DNA of 64,000 nt. Origin: Tetrastigma voinierianum (lineage: Eukaryota; Streptophyta; Magnoliopsida; Vitales; Vitaceae). Every line of letters starts with the position of its first letter. The stretch's first letter is position 1. A model generated the notes under the pieces. It made no database searches. It was not told the DNA's origin and saw nothing but the letters and a program-made list of their open reading frames with translations. The DNA is taken from contig JAEQBH010000036.1 in the NCBI GenBank assembly GCA_016808115.1, positions 1 through 64,000 on the forward strand, in the 5' to 3' direction. Shown here piece after piece: positions 1 through 11,359 of the stretch. Made by a program: the position numbers and the translations under genes.

Positions 1-530
1 AAAGCTTCTTAGGGTGGAAATAAATCAAAGTAGGAAGAGTCCCTACCTCTTTGAGCGTAGCCCTCAACGAATATATATTGCATTTTTACTTTTTTATCCA
101 ACGTAGTTCCGATCATTTTAACGCTTGACTCCTTTTCTCCCTCTTCTTCTTTCTTTCTTCCTTTCTCTCTCTTTCTTTGTTTTCTTCTACCTTTTCTTTT
201 TTCTTCTTCTTTCCTCTTTGCTATTCCCTTCCTCTATGAACTGGTCTCCTCCCCTTTATAGACCTTCTAATCTCAGACATGGTGGACACATGGCTTGCCA
301 TGTGTCACTCACATGTACATGCAAATCACATGGCTTGCCATGTGTCCTACATGCAAGTATTTTGACACATGGCTTACCATCTGTCACTCAACACTAATTG
401 CTCAAAACAATAGAAATTCGACTATCTCGCAATCAATCAGTCTGTCAACAGGCAACTGATCCGCCACATTGAACCCAAACAGTGAGGTTTGCTTCATCAT
501 TCGAGATCTAGGAAGATTTCTAGGTTTTCA
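1..530 (-). repeat. LTR fragment, same type as the LTR at 30820-31260
   Basis: On the minus strand this runs from self-complementary words of the form acatggcttgccatgtgt (around 286-372) through a purine-rich tract (130-230 on the plus strand reads CT-rich) to a GAGGTAGG-like motif near 40-55. The same order, palindromic acatggcgagccatgtgt words, then an A/G-rich tract, then GAGAGGTAGG, occurs on the plus strand at 30830-31245. I infer a fragment of the same LTR family in opposite orientation. The weak reading frame at 125-397 (poly-Leu/Phe) is a by-product of the CT tract and not a gene. The boundaries are uncertain because the window starts inside it. Confidence 0.5.
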
Positions 531-1479
531 ACCCGTGACCGAGCTGTGAAGCTTCCAGAAATTCATTACTACTTTCTTAGAAAAAAAAATTGATTTTTCC
601 TAAGTTTCCTTACAAGATCACCCTTCAATCCAAACTTAAGAAACAAACCAAAAAATCACAGAAAACTCAAGAATCGATTATGGGAAATGAAGGCTAGGGT
701 TTAAAGAGACGGATAATGAAACATGAAGGAAGGGATGGAAAGGGCGATGGAGAGATGGGAGAAGATCCAAGGTATAAGTATGAGAAGATGGGTGGCTGGG
801 GTATGCAGAGTGAAGAAAGAAGGTTTGGGAGTCAGAGATTAAAAGGGTGGTGAGAGAGCTTGAAATACAAAATGAGAGAAAGCCTGCATTTTATCTTTCA
901 AAAATTCAAGCCGATGTTGCAAATATCATCATGACTTCTTTATGTAAAATGCGGCTCCTTGAGATGTCGAGGCATCAAGAGAGGGATGTTGCGACATTAC
1001 TGAAAAGATATGCAAGACAGGGATTTGATGTCACAACATCATTGAAAAGATTTTGACACAGGGATTTGGATGTCATGACATCGAGAGAGGGATGTCGTGA
1101 CATAACTGAATTTTTCTTGAATGTCCCTCTTTTGATTTGTAATTCTGCTTCAATGCTTCCAAACCTCGTTGATTCTCATTTTCACTCAAAAAAGCATTGA
1201 TTTCCACTTGAGATCTCATCAACAAAACATCCCACATAATTGGTTCACAAGTTTATGAGATTCTCATTATCCTTCAAAGCTCATTACAAATCACACCATG
1301 GTCACCTCCTTCAATTCTCTTTTAGAATACACATAATACTTCTCTCATCTATAAAGAAACCTAAACTTAAACACACTAAAAAAATAAGATCACACATATA
1401 TGATCCTTAATTGTACCGACTAAAAATAAAGTAGCAAAGAAAATAAACAAAAAGAGAGAAAAAGATCCTCGTAAAGCTT
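531..1479. other. Retroelement noncoding DNA with a repeated GATGTCGCGACAT-like word
   Basis: No gene is supported. Between about 920 and 1110 there are at least five degenerate copies of a near-palindromic word (gatgttgcgacat, gatgtcacaacatc, gatgtcatgacatc, gatgtcgtgacat). The same word family lies inside the plus-strand LTR at 8560-8800. The stretch lies downstream (on the minus strand) of the integrase remnant, so it probably belongs to the 3' noncoding region or 3' LTR of that element. The open frame at 847-1056 is not convincing as a protein. Confidence 0.45.
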
Positions 1480-2930
1480 GGGTCGACTCCCAAGAAGCTC
1501 TAAGTTTAGTGTTGCTAGCTCGAGGAAGCCGCATCCCAATGGTTCAATGGCTCACATGTTCAAATCTCATTCTTTCAAGTCAATTGATTCAACTAACTCC
1601 ACATGTTTCTCCACTAAGTTCTTTAGTCTTTTCCCATTGACTTTGAATTCTTCACCCGTACTAGATTTTACTCCAATGGCTCCCTATGGTGTAATAGATA
1701 TCACAAAATAAGGGTCGGACCATCTTGACTTCAACTTCCTTGGAAAGAGTTTCAATCTAGAGTTGTAGAGTAAAACTTTATTACCAATCTTGAATTCTCT
1801 CAAAATATTCTTGTCATGCCATTTCTTTGTTTGGTCTTTAACCGGAGTTCATAAGCATAATTTTCAATTCTTCCAACTCATCGAGCTGGAGAGTCTTTTC
1901 ACTCTCCTTGAGATTGAAATTGAGCTTTTATGGCCCACATCGACGATGTTCCAATTCAACGAAAAATGGAAAGGCTTCCAAAGATCAACTGTATGCGACA
2001 TGCCTATTGGAGTTTCATGACCTATATTCTTGAGACCAACTTTCCTGCACACACGCCACTGCTTTCCAATATATTCTTGATTTCATTTGAGATTTCCACT
2101 TGTCCATTTGATTGCGGATGATAGGAAGACCCTTTATATGTTCCCACACAATATTAATACAATGAAGACATCGTCTATTGCAACATGGCTTCCTCATCAC
2201 TAAGTGAATGTATCTTGAGCTCCAAACTAGTGAGCATATTCTCCTCGGATGAACTTAACCACCGCTTTTAACTTCATTAAGTTGGTGGTGTGGAAATAGC
2301 TTCAATCCAATTTCGATACATAGTCCACTACCAGCAAGATATACAAATTTCCAAATGAATGCATGAGGAAATGGGACCCATGAAATATATGCCCCATGCA
2401 TCAAATATTTCTACTTCAAGGATGCTTGCTCAATGGCATCTCATTTTCCTAGTGATGTTGCCTAGTATTTGACATCTATCACATTATTGCACAAACCAAT
2501 AAAATTCTTTTTGAAAAGAGTGGGCCAAAAGAACTGATTGTAGCACCATTCGAGCCGCCCCTCCTCCAAAATGTACAATTATAGAAGGTGAAGAGGACAT
2601 TTTGTCAGATCTCATCTTACTCTTCTTGTGGCACACATCTTCTTATCACTTGATCCGCACACATCTTCTTATCACTTGATCCGCACACCTCTTGAATAGA
2701 AGAGGGTCATCCCATTGGTAAGATTTAACATCACGAAAAAACTTTTTTCTTTGTTGTGACTCGAGCTCGGGAGAAAGCATGGATCAGAAGCCAAATAATT
2801 CATAGTCTGATACCAAATGGGGTAAATCAAGCTCCATATCTGAGGCCACTTATCCAATGCCTCATCCAATCTCCTTGGTATTATCTTGAATAATCTCACT
2901 CTTAAGATGGGATAGGTGGTCACCTACCAC
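1480..2930 (-). pseudogene. Integrase remnant of the minus-strand gypsy element
   Basis: The translated minus strand shows, near 2700-2850, a block with an NYLASDPCFLP stretch followed by ...SHNKEKSFF, which matches the linker before the zinc-binding part of plant gypsy integrases. Near 2000-2120 the end of the catalytic core is visible, and at 1960-2010 a TPIGMS block matches the usual TPIGMSPYRLVYGK segment. The frames change repeatedly and stops are common, so this is a non-functional copy. A 26-bp exact tandem duplication (2632-2683) lies inside it and breaks the frame. Integrase normally inserts the cDNA copy into host DNA. Confidence 0.7.
2632..2683. repeat. 26-bp exact tandem duplication in the integrase remnant
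   Basis: The sequence cacacatcttcttatcactt and its next six bases occur twice head to tail (2632-2657 and 2658-2683). A 26-bp gain is not a multiple of three, so it adds a frameshift to the integrase reading. It looks like a replication-slippage duplication or an assembly duplicate. Confidence 0.85.
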
Positions 2931-2939
2931 ATTCTCACT

Positions 2940-4310
2940 TCCTTTCATATCTTTTATTTCCAAATCAAATTCTTGGAGAAGTAAGACCTACCTTGTCAAC
3001 CTTGGCTTAGCATCCTTCTTCATCATTAGGTATTGTATAGTTGCATGATCTATGTAAAGGAAGACTTTGGAGCCTATGATGTAGGGTATGAATTTCTCAC
3101 ATGAGCAAACCACAACCAACCTTTCTTTCTCTGTGGTTATGTAGTTCTCTTGGGCCTCATTCAATGTGTGGCTTGTGTAATAGATAGCCTTGAAAATCTT
3201 GTTGTGTCTCTGACCCAAAACTGCTATAATAGAACGTCACTTGCATCACACATAATCTCAAAGGATTCATTCCAATTCAACATTGTCATAATTGGTGCTA
3301 AAACCAATATGGATTTGAGCTCTTCAAATGCCTCCATACATGCCTCTTCAAAATCCAAAGTGGCATCCTCTTTCGAGTAGTCTACACATGAGTCTAGCTA
3401 TCTTTGAAAAGTCCTTTATGAATCTTTTGTAAAACTCAGTGTGTCCTAGGAAACTTCTGACACCCTTTACTATAGTTGGTGGCATAAGAGTCTGAATGGT
3501 AGAAATCTTAGCAAGATTTTCCTCAAGTCCCTCTGAGAAATACAGTGCCCCAATACTATGCTCTCTTAAACCATGAAATGACATTTCTCCAAGTTCAATA
3601 CAAGGTTCTTCTCTTGGCATCTTTGCAGCACTAACTCAAAATTCATAAGGCAATGATCAAAAGAGCATCCAAAGATTGAAAAATCATCCATGAAGATCTC
3701 CATAATGTCCTCTACCAAACCGGAAAAAATGGCCATCATACATCACTGAAAGGTGGCTGGGGTATTGCACAAGCCAAAGGGCATCCTCCTTAATGCAAAG
3801 GTCCCATACTGACAAGTGAAAGTGGTCTTTTATTGGTTTTCAGGGGTAATGACAATCTGATTGTATCCTGAGTACCCATCTAAGAAGCAATAGTAGGCAT
3901 GCCCAACCAATCTGTCCAACATCTGATCGATGAATGGGAGGGGAAAGTGATTCTTTCTTATAGCCTTGTTGAGCTTCCTGTAATCAATGCATACTCTCCA
4001 TCCACTCATAGTACGTGTGGAGATAAGATCATCTTTCTAATTTTTTACCACTGTTACTCCACCTTTCTTTAGTACCACTTGAATAGGGCTCACCTAAGCA
4101 CTATCAGATATAGCATAAATGAATCCAGCTTGAAGCCACTTTAACACTTCTTTCTTTACTACGTCTTTCATCACAGAATTCAATCTTCACTGATGTTCCA
4201 CTGAAGGCTTAACCTCTTCTTTCATAAGGATCTTGTGTATATAGATTTTCAGAGATCGATTCCCTTTGATATCTTCAATCGAATTATGTAAATGTTGCCA
4301 TCTTTCTATC
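2940..4310 (-). pseudogene. Reverse transcriptase and RNase H remnant, Ty3/gypsy type
   Basis: The minus strand carries an IFMDDFSIFG block at about 3670-3700, the catalytic F-x-D-D box of gypsy reverse transcriptases. It is followed by a LEKCHFMV block (about 3580-3610), a VKGVRSFLGHTEFYKRFIKD stretch (3420-3490) and SKIARLMCRLLE. RNase H follows at 2988-3218, with IYYTSHTLNEAQENY, TTEKE and a YIDHATIQYL block, and ends in KKDAKPRLTR. These are standard family landmarks in the right order. At least two frame changes separate them (for example near 3600), and a TAA stop follows the HFMV block, so the protein is dead. In the live family this enzyme copies the element's RNA into DNA. Confidence 0.85.
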
Positions 4311-4620
4311 TCAAAACATCAAGCACTCTATGCTCAATTTCTTCATTCAAATCAGTTGATAAAATCACTGGCTTGGTATCATTTTTGCCTAGAAAAGAAT
4401 ATTTCAAATGCTTTGGTAGGTCTTTTAGAACTAGGCCATTTGCTATCTTTTGCTCTTCTTGAATTTCAACTGTCTTATCATTTTCTTCAAGACTAAGAAT
4501 AGTCTCTGCCAATTCAGTATCAGATACAACTTCTTCACAATCCAACTCTTCAACTAAGGTGATTTAGTCAAACATTCCTTAAAGGATCTTTTTTCCATGA
4601 GGTAAAAATTAGCCTGCAAC
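4300..4620 (-). pseudogene. Pol linker upstream of reverse transcriptase
   Basis: The minus-strand frame 4306-4545 includes LVLKDLPKHLKYSFLGKND, matching the conserved LK.LP.HLKYAFLG segment that precedes reverse transcriptase in plant gypsy polyproteins. It continues into a stretch ending EIEHRVLDVLR. The aspartic-protease motif that should lie between gag and this point was not found in the expected interval (about 4600-4860), so protease may be lost or too decayed to see. Confidence 0.65.
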
Positions 4621-4659
4621 TGAAATGTGATTTTTTCCGATGTGAACTTATCTTTCTTG

Positions 4660-5900
4660 CTTCTTCTACTTCTTGTCCACTCTAACTTTTCTTCTCAACT
4701 TCCACTTCTTCTTAGCTTTCGGGAATCCAAGTTCTTTCCACTTAGAGTTAGCAACCTTACACTCTCTAAGGTTATTTTCTCTATCACTTGAAAAAGATTT
4801 TGAAAAACTTTCTTTTATTGAGTAGGCTAACTGCCCCATTTGATTTTCCAAGGTTTTGAGCGAGGCCTTGGTGTTCACTTATTCTTTCTCTAAGTTGACT
4901 ATCTTGTTGCCTTGGTCATCATGGTTTCTCTTCATATCATTCAAGGGAGTTAGGACACTCTCATCAAAACTAGGCTGCCTCTTCTGGCCTTGGAATCCTA
5001 AAGGTGCATTGTTAGAGCTAAAATTATGTGTAGCATGTTGAACATTTTCTTGATTGCCATAAAAGAGGTTTTCATGATTTCTCATCCTCGGATGATAGTG
5101 AGTAGGCAAGTTATTATTGGGTCAAAAAACATAACCTCTACTGTTCACAAAATTAGCATCCTTAACTTGAAATTCCGGATTTACCATCATAGTCCCTATC
5201 TCTTTCATAGTAGGCACTCTTGGGGTTTGTTGATTTAGCTTGGTCATCAAGGCATCAAACTTTTCTTCTAAGGAAGATACTCTATCCATTTCTAAAATTC
5301 CACTCGGGTTTTCTTCAGCTTGATCGTTTTGAAGGAGCTTGGTAGTTATTTTTAGCCAACTCCTCAAAAAGCTAATGTGCTTCCTTATCCATTTTTCTTG
5401 TAATAGAACCTCCATAGCCGTATCTACTAAGCCTTTTGTTGAATAATTTAGCCCAATGTAGAAGGTTTGCACTTGAGACTATGCTCATACCATAAGCCGG
5501 GTGCATTTTCTTAACAACTCTCTAAAGCAATCCCATGTATCCTATAAAGTTTCTTGTTTTGATTGCTTAAACTTAGAGATCTTCGCTTTGAGTTGGGATG
5601 TAAGTTAGGATGGGAAATACTTTGTAAAAAATGCTTCAACCATTTCTCCCCATGTTTCAATTGATCCTTAGATTAGGTTATGGAACCAATTCCTTGCCTT
5701 CTCTTTGAGAGAAAAGGAAAAAAAATGTCAACTTAATCAAATTGTGATCTACCACATTCATTTTAATTGTACCACACAATTGAAGAAAATTTGAGAGATG
5801 CCCATTTGGGTCTTCAAACGAATGGCCACCAAATTGTTGTTGTTGTACCATTGAAATCAAACTTGGCTTCAAATCCAAATTGTTAGCCTCAACAGTTTGT
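4660..5900 (-). pseudogene. Gag remnant of the minus-strand gypsy element
   Basis: At 5678-5878 (minus) the N-terminal gag landmark is clear: LKPSLISMVQQQQFGGHS, then EDPNGHLSNFLQLCGTI, the start of the plant retrotransposon gag domain. At 5122-5472 comes QTFYIGLNYSTKGLVDTA, another conserved gag block, followed by a region with SLEEKFDALMTKLNQQT. At 4666-4878 a frame contains LENQMGQLAYSI, which resembles the ..ENQ.GQLA.. segment at the end of gag in this group. Frameshifts separate the pieces. Gag normally packages the element RNA in cytoplasmic particles. Confidence 0.8.
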
Positions 5901-6288
5901 CGCCTGATTCAAGAATAATTCTCATTGACCATTAGCTTCCAACAATCTCATAAGGTAGGTTCTTGCATCCCAAGTAAGTCATTTTGGTCACCATGCCCTT
6001 CACTATATCTAACACTTTAGTTGTCTTCCATTATGAGTTTGCTTTCTTGGTTTTTTTCAAAATTTCCAAAGTTCTTTCACGGTGATCAAAGGTAACAATT
6101 CGGATGTAAGCTTTTTGTGCATGTAACCAAGTACATGAAAACACAAAACACACCTCAAAATCAAAATAAGTAAACTGAATATAAAGAAAAATGAAAATAA
6201 AAGAAATATTTACAAATGAAGAAATTTTTGCTCAAAGTAGCAAAATTCTCTTTCACCAAAATATCGATCCAAACACCGAACCACACCG

Positions 6289-6308
6289 TCCCTCGATAAC
6301 GACGCTCA
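6289..6308 (-). promoter_or_regulatory. Putative primer binding site
   Basis: The plus-strand bases tccctcgataacgacgctca read on the minus strand as a degraded version of the tggcgccgttgccgggga-type site found just inside the 5' LTR of many plant gypsy elements. It lies about 400 bp upstream of the gag start on the same strand, which is the expected place. Several mismatches and two single-base gaps are needed, so this is a likely but not certain call. Confidence 0.5.
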
Positions 6309-6880
6309 AAAACTTGTTAGGCCTTTTGTCAGGCTGTATAAAAATAGTAGCCTAAAACTCCACAAGTGCATGAGCCATAAGAAGTAAAAGTGATTGTCAA
6401 TTTTAAAACTAGATATTGATCTCACGGAGAAAGGAGGTTAAGTGGGGACTAAGTACCCCAATTACTAAAGCTATTCACTATCTAAGTTGATCAATGATTT
6501 AGGATGGATATTTTCAAAACAAAAATAAAATAAAACAAAGGAAACTAGGAATGATTAATGCTCATTAGAAATGGGTTGATTTTGAATAACGAACTCAAGG
6601 ATAAGGTACTAGGGTTGATTGCTTCCATTGATGAATTTTGATTTATATTCATTAAGTACGAATTAAGTGAAAGTACACTTGTGCTTGTCCAAGGGAAAGA
6701 GTATGAGGTTCTCACTCTTGTGGCTCCCCCTCCCCCCATAATTTCTCATGACAATTCCCTATTCATTGCTAAGTTCATCTAGGTCATTAAGCGTGATACT
6801 TTTCTAAATCATTTTTCCCTTAGGTGTTTTATTGGTCAAGATCAACTCACTCAACTTACACACAAAAGGTGGATGCCTTT
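6309..6880 (-). repeat. Probable 5' LTR part of the minus-strand element
   Basis: Immediately beyond the primer site, a segment around 6350-6430 (caagtgcatgagccataag, ... gatctcacgg) reads like the 3' end region of Athila-like LTRs, which carry a similar 'tgcac..gtcgta..agtaa...atcc.cgg' run. No second copy could be matched on this strand, so the LTR length is unknown. The minus-strand ORF at 6545-6739 is not supported as a gene. Confidence 0.35.
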
Positions 6881-8391
6881 TGGGATGAGCATTATGAGTT
6901 CCAAGAGTGTAAATCAACAACTTGAGGAGATTAGAGCTTAAAATGCCAATATCTTGAAAATTAGAAGAGACGTGCATAACAAGTGCAAGACAACTCCTTT
7001 TCCTTAAAAGCTTTAATGCTCCACCACCATCAGCACCACATGGAGATGATTAGGCCTGATCATCAGGGGAGTCCTTTTGTTACTTGACTTACTTATATTA
7101 CTTTGAGGACAATGCCATGATTGAGTTTGGGGTGTAGGTTTATGCCTTGTATACTCATGTTGGGTGTGGTAGTTTGGTAGTCTTTGAATCTTTGAGTCTT
7201 ATTGTTAGTTAGTTTAAGTTGTGTTTGGTCTTGTTGTTTGTGTTTGTGAGAGAATGTTAGCTTTGGTTGTTAGTTTTGTTTGGTTTCGTGTCTATGCATG
7301 GTTGTGTAGTTAGTGTATTGCTTGTGCCCTTTCAAATAGCTTTTGGTTTGTTTCGCTTCATGAGTCAGCCTGTGCCATGTATGCTTTGTATCAGCATGAA
7401 TCTTGAAATTGAAAGTGTAAAAGCCAATTGTGGGATAAATGAGTATTTGTTTGATTTAGGACATCATGTATGTTTGTTGTGGATGACTTAATTGGTTTCC
7501 CCCCTCATTTGTCAAAAAGCTACTTCATGCACTAGATCTCCCTTGTATACTAAGTTTCGACCTCTCTTTCTCGTAAATTGAATTCGCTTTGAGAGACCTT
7601 AATCTCAATGATGGCTACTTTCAAAAGAGGATTACCAATGTGTCACAGCCAAAAAAAAAAGAAAAAAAAATAAGCAAAAGAAAGAAAAAGAAAAAGAAAA
7701 GCAAAAATATGTGAAGAAGAATGAAAAAGAGAGAAATAAGTGAGTTGACTCGATTAGAATCCCAAGCATAGTCCGAGGGGCCTATCAAAGCCTAATGCTC
7801 TAAGCTAACTGGCTAGGAGCCATTGACTTCACTACTCATTACATGGGACAAAAGATGAGCTTAATTCACAAGTAGGTGCTTTGGTTTTCTAGTTGAGTGT
7901 TTGGGGTGAAGTTTATGAGCAATCAATGCCCGGTGTCTTTAATCAACCGGCGAGGATTTGCCAATGGATCCCCTCTACATGGACACTTTTGTAGAACTCT
8001 AGCATTTCATCCCTACTTCCTAGTTTAAATTATTGAATAAAAGGGGTGTTTCCTACTCTTTGTCTAGTTACTTTTCTTTCAAAAGAAGTGAATTGAGTTT
8101 GAGTTTGGGGGCGTTGGAAATTGCATATAATCGATCTTAACAGAAAATGTCACATAGTTCAATTAAGAAAGGTGATTGATGATGTGGGGGGTGACCTTCT
8201 TTATTTACCATGCTAATTGCACCTTGTCCTTTAAGGATGGTAAGGGCTTATGAATCTCATCTTTGGCTTGTGTGTTGTTAGAGAATCCTATTCATTGTGT
8301 TCCCTACTTGCTACTATGCATCTTATTCATCCTCATGTTTCAGATGTGTCTTTCCTTGCTCGTGGATAAGCAAGGAAATGAGTCTGGGGTG
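6880..8391 (+). mobile_element. 3' noncoding region of an Athila-like element, plus strand
   Basis: Phrases typical of the long noncoding tail of plant Athila-like elements occur in plus orientation: ttgaggacaatgccatga followed by gagtttggggtgtagg (7100-7138), an A/G-rich run at 7648-7740, and gagtttgggggcgttgg (8100-8116). The segment ends in a purine-rich tract (8371-8391) immediately before the LTR that begins at 8392. The orientation is opposite to the gag-pol at 1480-6308, so at least two elements, or one rearranged element, are present. The only frame of note (7267-7491) shows no known domain. Confidence 0.6.
8376..8391 (+). promoter_or_regulatory. Polypurine tract
   Basis: The run gaaatgagtctggggtg abuts a TG that opens the LTR at 8392. 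G-rich purine runs of this form prime plus-strand DNA synthesis in gypsy elements, and the position just 5' of the LTR is as expected. Confidence 0.6.
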
Positions 8392-9709
8392 TGATGAGTA
8401 TACTTTATAATCATTATATCCTCCTATTTTAGTTAGTTTGCAGTAGTTTTTATTACCCTTGTAAGTTTTTTTACACTAATTTGGTTCGTATTTACATTGC
8501 AGGACCAAATCCGAGGTTTGATGGCTTTAGGAAGCACTCTAAATTGAGGCAAAAAAGGGGAAAATCGCAACATGATGCCTTAACGCCGCAACATGACTAT
8601 TACCCCAATTGAAGATAACATCTCATGTCGTGATGGTCAAGGCTTGATGTCGCAACGTGACCAAGAAGTCTCAGCAAAAGACAAACACCTCACGTCGCGA
8701 AGTGGAGACTTAATGTCACGACAGGGACTAAGAGAATCAAGTACAATAAGGCTCACACGTCGCGACATTAGGTCACAACATCACATGTCAATGATGGCCT
8801 AATGATTATCTTCTATCCCATTTTGATCAAAAATTTCAAGAAGCCCGATTTTGGAGTATAAAAGAAAAATGCCCTAATTTGGTAAGGATTTTTGTCTGTG
8901 ACTGCGAAGAAATTTTGGAAAAGTCGTAGACTTGAAGACAATAAAGGAAGAGAAGATCAAGAGCTAAAGATCCATCTTTCTCAGCTTAGAGTTTTCTTCC
9001 TCTTATGTTTTCAATCGATTTTATGTTGTCTCATCTCCCCATGATGTTCTAATTTCGTAGTCTAGGGTTTTTGGGTGTAGATTGAACATGAACCTTGTAA
9101 TTAGATATTGGTTTTCTTCTTTATTGTCATTTGAAATGCTATTTGCTAATTGTTTCATTTTGTTTTTCATGCTTATTGATACTTGATCACAATCAATTTG
9201 TTGTGTGGCCTGTTACAAGACATGAGAAGAGAGTAATAGATTAGACTTAAATGAAACAACATAATTCTCCAAAGGATTGTAGAGAGATACTCCTAGGGTT
9301 TTGAGGTCGAAAGCAGCGTGCAAAATACATAAACCCTAAAAGTAGATCAGGATTCGAGAGATTTTCAAATACATTAGTGAAGCTTGCCGTTAGTTAGATT
9401 TTCATATGACAATTGAGAGATTTTGATACCAATTACTTGGTTATCGTTTGATAGAAACCAAAACCTTAACACACTCACACATCCATCTCCATTTCATTCG
9501 TAATCGAGTTAGATGCGCCTAATTTTTCACTTGTTTGATCTTAAATTCAGTTTTTGATTGATAATCTAAATAAAGAAGAAATAATCTAATTTTAGTACTT
9601 AGCAACACAAGTCTCTATGGCTTCGACACTCTCTTATAATTATACTACTTGTTTTGTGATGCGTTCACTTGGGCTTTCCTAGATTATGCGTGTTAAATAG
9701 CGCTTAACA
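8392..9709 (+). repeat. 3' LTR of the plus-strand Athila-like element
   Basis: The segment begins TGATGAGTATAC after a purine tract and ends ...GCGCTTAACA, giving TG...CA ends about 1.3 kb apart. Close to its 3' end is the phrase acaagtctctatggcttcgacactctc (9608-9634), a common late-LTR sequence in plant gypsy elements. Between 8560 and 8800 it contains several near-palindromic CGTCGCGACAT-type words. The next base after the LTR starts a copia polyprotein in mid-sequence, so the element probably inserted inside that copia element. The other LTR and a target duplication were not found. Confidence 0.6.
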
Positions 9710-11275
9710 ATGACAACCCTAGATCCTATAAGGAAGCTATGACTTCACTTGATGCACCTTTATGGAAGGAGGCCATTAGTAGTGAAATTGAATCAATAAT
9801 GCATAACCTTACTTGGGAGATAGCAGACTTGCCTCCTGGTGCTAAAACTATAGGTTGCAAATGGTATCTTAAAAGGAATTAAAAAACCAACATTGCTCAT
9901 TAAGACATATAAGGCACTTTAGTTGCCAAAGGTCTTAAACAAAAGAAAAAGAAAGGTGTAGATTACTTTGATACTTTTTGCTCTTGTGACAAGGATTTTC
10001 TCGCTTAGGGTGTTAATTGCTTTATATCAATTCATAACCTAAGATAATTAGATGGATACAGACTCGCTTCTTTTGAATGTGGGAACTAGAGGAGGAAATT
10101 TATATGGATCAACTCAAGGGTATATGGTTCTAGGAGAGGAGCAAAGTTTGTGGTGGCTAGTTAAATCTCTTTATGGGTTAAAACAAGCACCCACATAGTG
10201 GCATAGCAAATTTGATCATGTGTTGATAGCTAATGGATTCTCCATTAATGATGTTGATAAATGCATTTATAGCAAAGTTGAAAATAACTCATGCATTATC
10301 ATTTGTTTGGTATGTTGATGATGAAAGTATATTTGGGACTAACCTACAAGTTGTTATTGAGACCAAGAGTTTCTAAGATCTAAGTTTGACATGAAAGATC
10401 TAAGAGAAGCAAAGGTGATTCTAGGAATTAAAATATCAAGAACACCTAATGAGCTTAATCTTTCTGAAGAACACTATGTTGAGAAGAATTTAAGGAGATT
10501 TGAACACTTTGATTATAAACCAATGTCAACTCCTTATGTGGTCCCAGCTCATGGTTGAAGAAAAATAGAGAACATAGTGTTGCTCAAATTGAGTATGCTC
10601 AGATAATTGCTAGCCTAATGTACTTGGCAAATTGTATTAGACCTAACATTGCCTACACAATCGGAAGATTGAGCTTCCAGACACCCAAAGCCCTAATCAG
10701 ATAATCAAGGTTTCATTCATAGAGTAATAAAGTACTTGAGAGGCACCAAATACTATTGTTTGTGTTATAGTGGATTTCTAAATGTTCTTAAAGGATTTAG
10801 TAATGGTAACATCCTGTCCAAATGACATGGAAATACACTAGTGGGTACGTTTTAATGAGGATATGCGCTTTCTTGAAATCATCCAAGCAAACTGGCATTA
10901 CTTAGTCCACGATGGAGGCCGAGTTTATAGCCTAAGAGAAAAGTTCTAAAGCTGAGTGGCTCATAAATCTATTGGTGGATATCCCTTTATGGATGAGAGT
11001 AGCATCATCTATGTCTATGTGTTGTGATAGCCTAACTGCAATAACTAAGGCTAAAAGTAAAATGTTTAATGGGAAGAACATAAATATACTCCTAAGGCAC
11101 AATATTGTGCGGCAACCACTTGACGGTTATTTTCCCTGGATTTTGTGAGGTTAGAGTTGAATTTGGCCGATCCTCTAACTAAACCACTAAATAGAAATGT
11201 AGTGGAACAAATATTGAGGGGGATGAGACTTTTGCCTATTATAGAAGTCAAAGATGATGGTAACCCAACCTGAAA
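9710..11275 (+). pseudogene. Ty1/copia reverse transcriptase-RNase H remnant
   Basis: The plus strand carries a degraded copia Pol C-terminal half. It opens with YKEAMTSLDAPLWKEAISSE (9728-9787), then WEIADLPPGAKTIGCKWYLKR. Next come LVAKGLKQKK and GVDYFDTF (9915-9977), SLYGLKQAP (10168-10194), a YVDD catalytic box (around 10310-10321), FDMKDLREAKVILGIKI (10387-10440), and YVEKNLRRFEHFDYKPMSTP. The RNase H end has STMEAEFIA (10908-10935), RHNIVRQ (11097-11117), LNLADPLTKPLNR and GMRLLPIIEV up to about 11250. Stops and at least four frame changes interrupt it. The 5' half (gag, protease, integrase) is absent, cut at 9709 by the Athila-like LTR. Confidence 0.9.
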
Positions 11276-11359
11276 CTTTAAAATGCATTTACACAATTGA
11301 AATAAATATCCATATTACACATACATAAAGTTCTATTGAAGGGACTAAAGATCAATTTT

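Larger units (their letters stand above)
1480..6308 (-). mobile_element. Decayed Athila-like Ty3/gypsy retrotransposon, gag-pol part
   Basis: Reading the minus strand from 6308 down to 1480 gives a primer-binding-site-like motif, gag, a protease-RT linker, reverse transcriptase, RNase H and integrase in the usual Ty3/gypsy order. Each piece is recognisable but split by frameshifts and stops, so the element cannot make a polyprotein. The gag sequence style (a QFGG...EDPN..L..FL block) and the noncoding tails suggest the Athila group; that lineage call is from memory of the family and is an inference. No matching pair of LTRs was demonstrated, because DNA above 6880 is of the opposite orientation and DNA below 1480 is fragmentary. 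Confidence 0.8.

Noticed and set aside
11066..11296. Minus-strand 76-codon frame over the copia RNase H end
   Set aside because: Shadow of the plus-strand copia remnant, whose landmarks are unmistakable.
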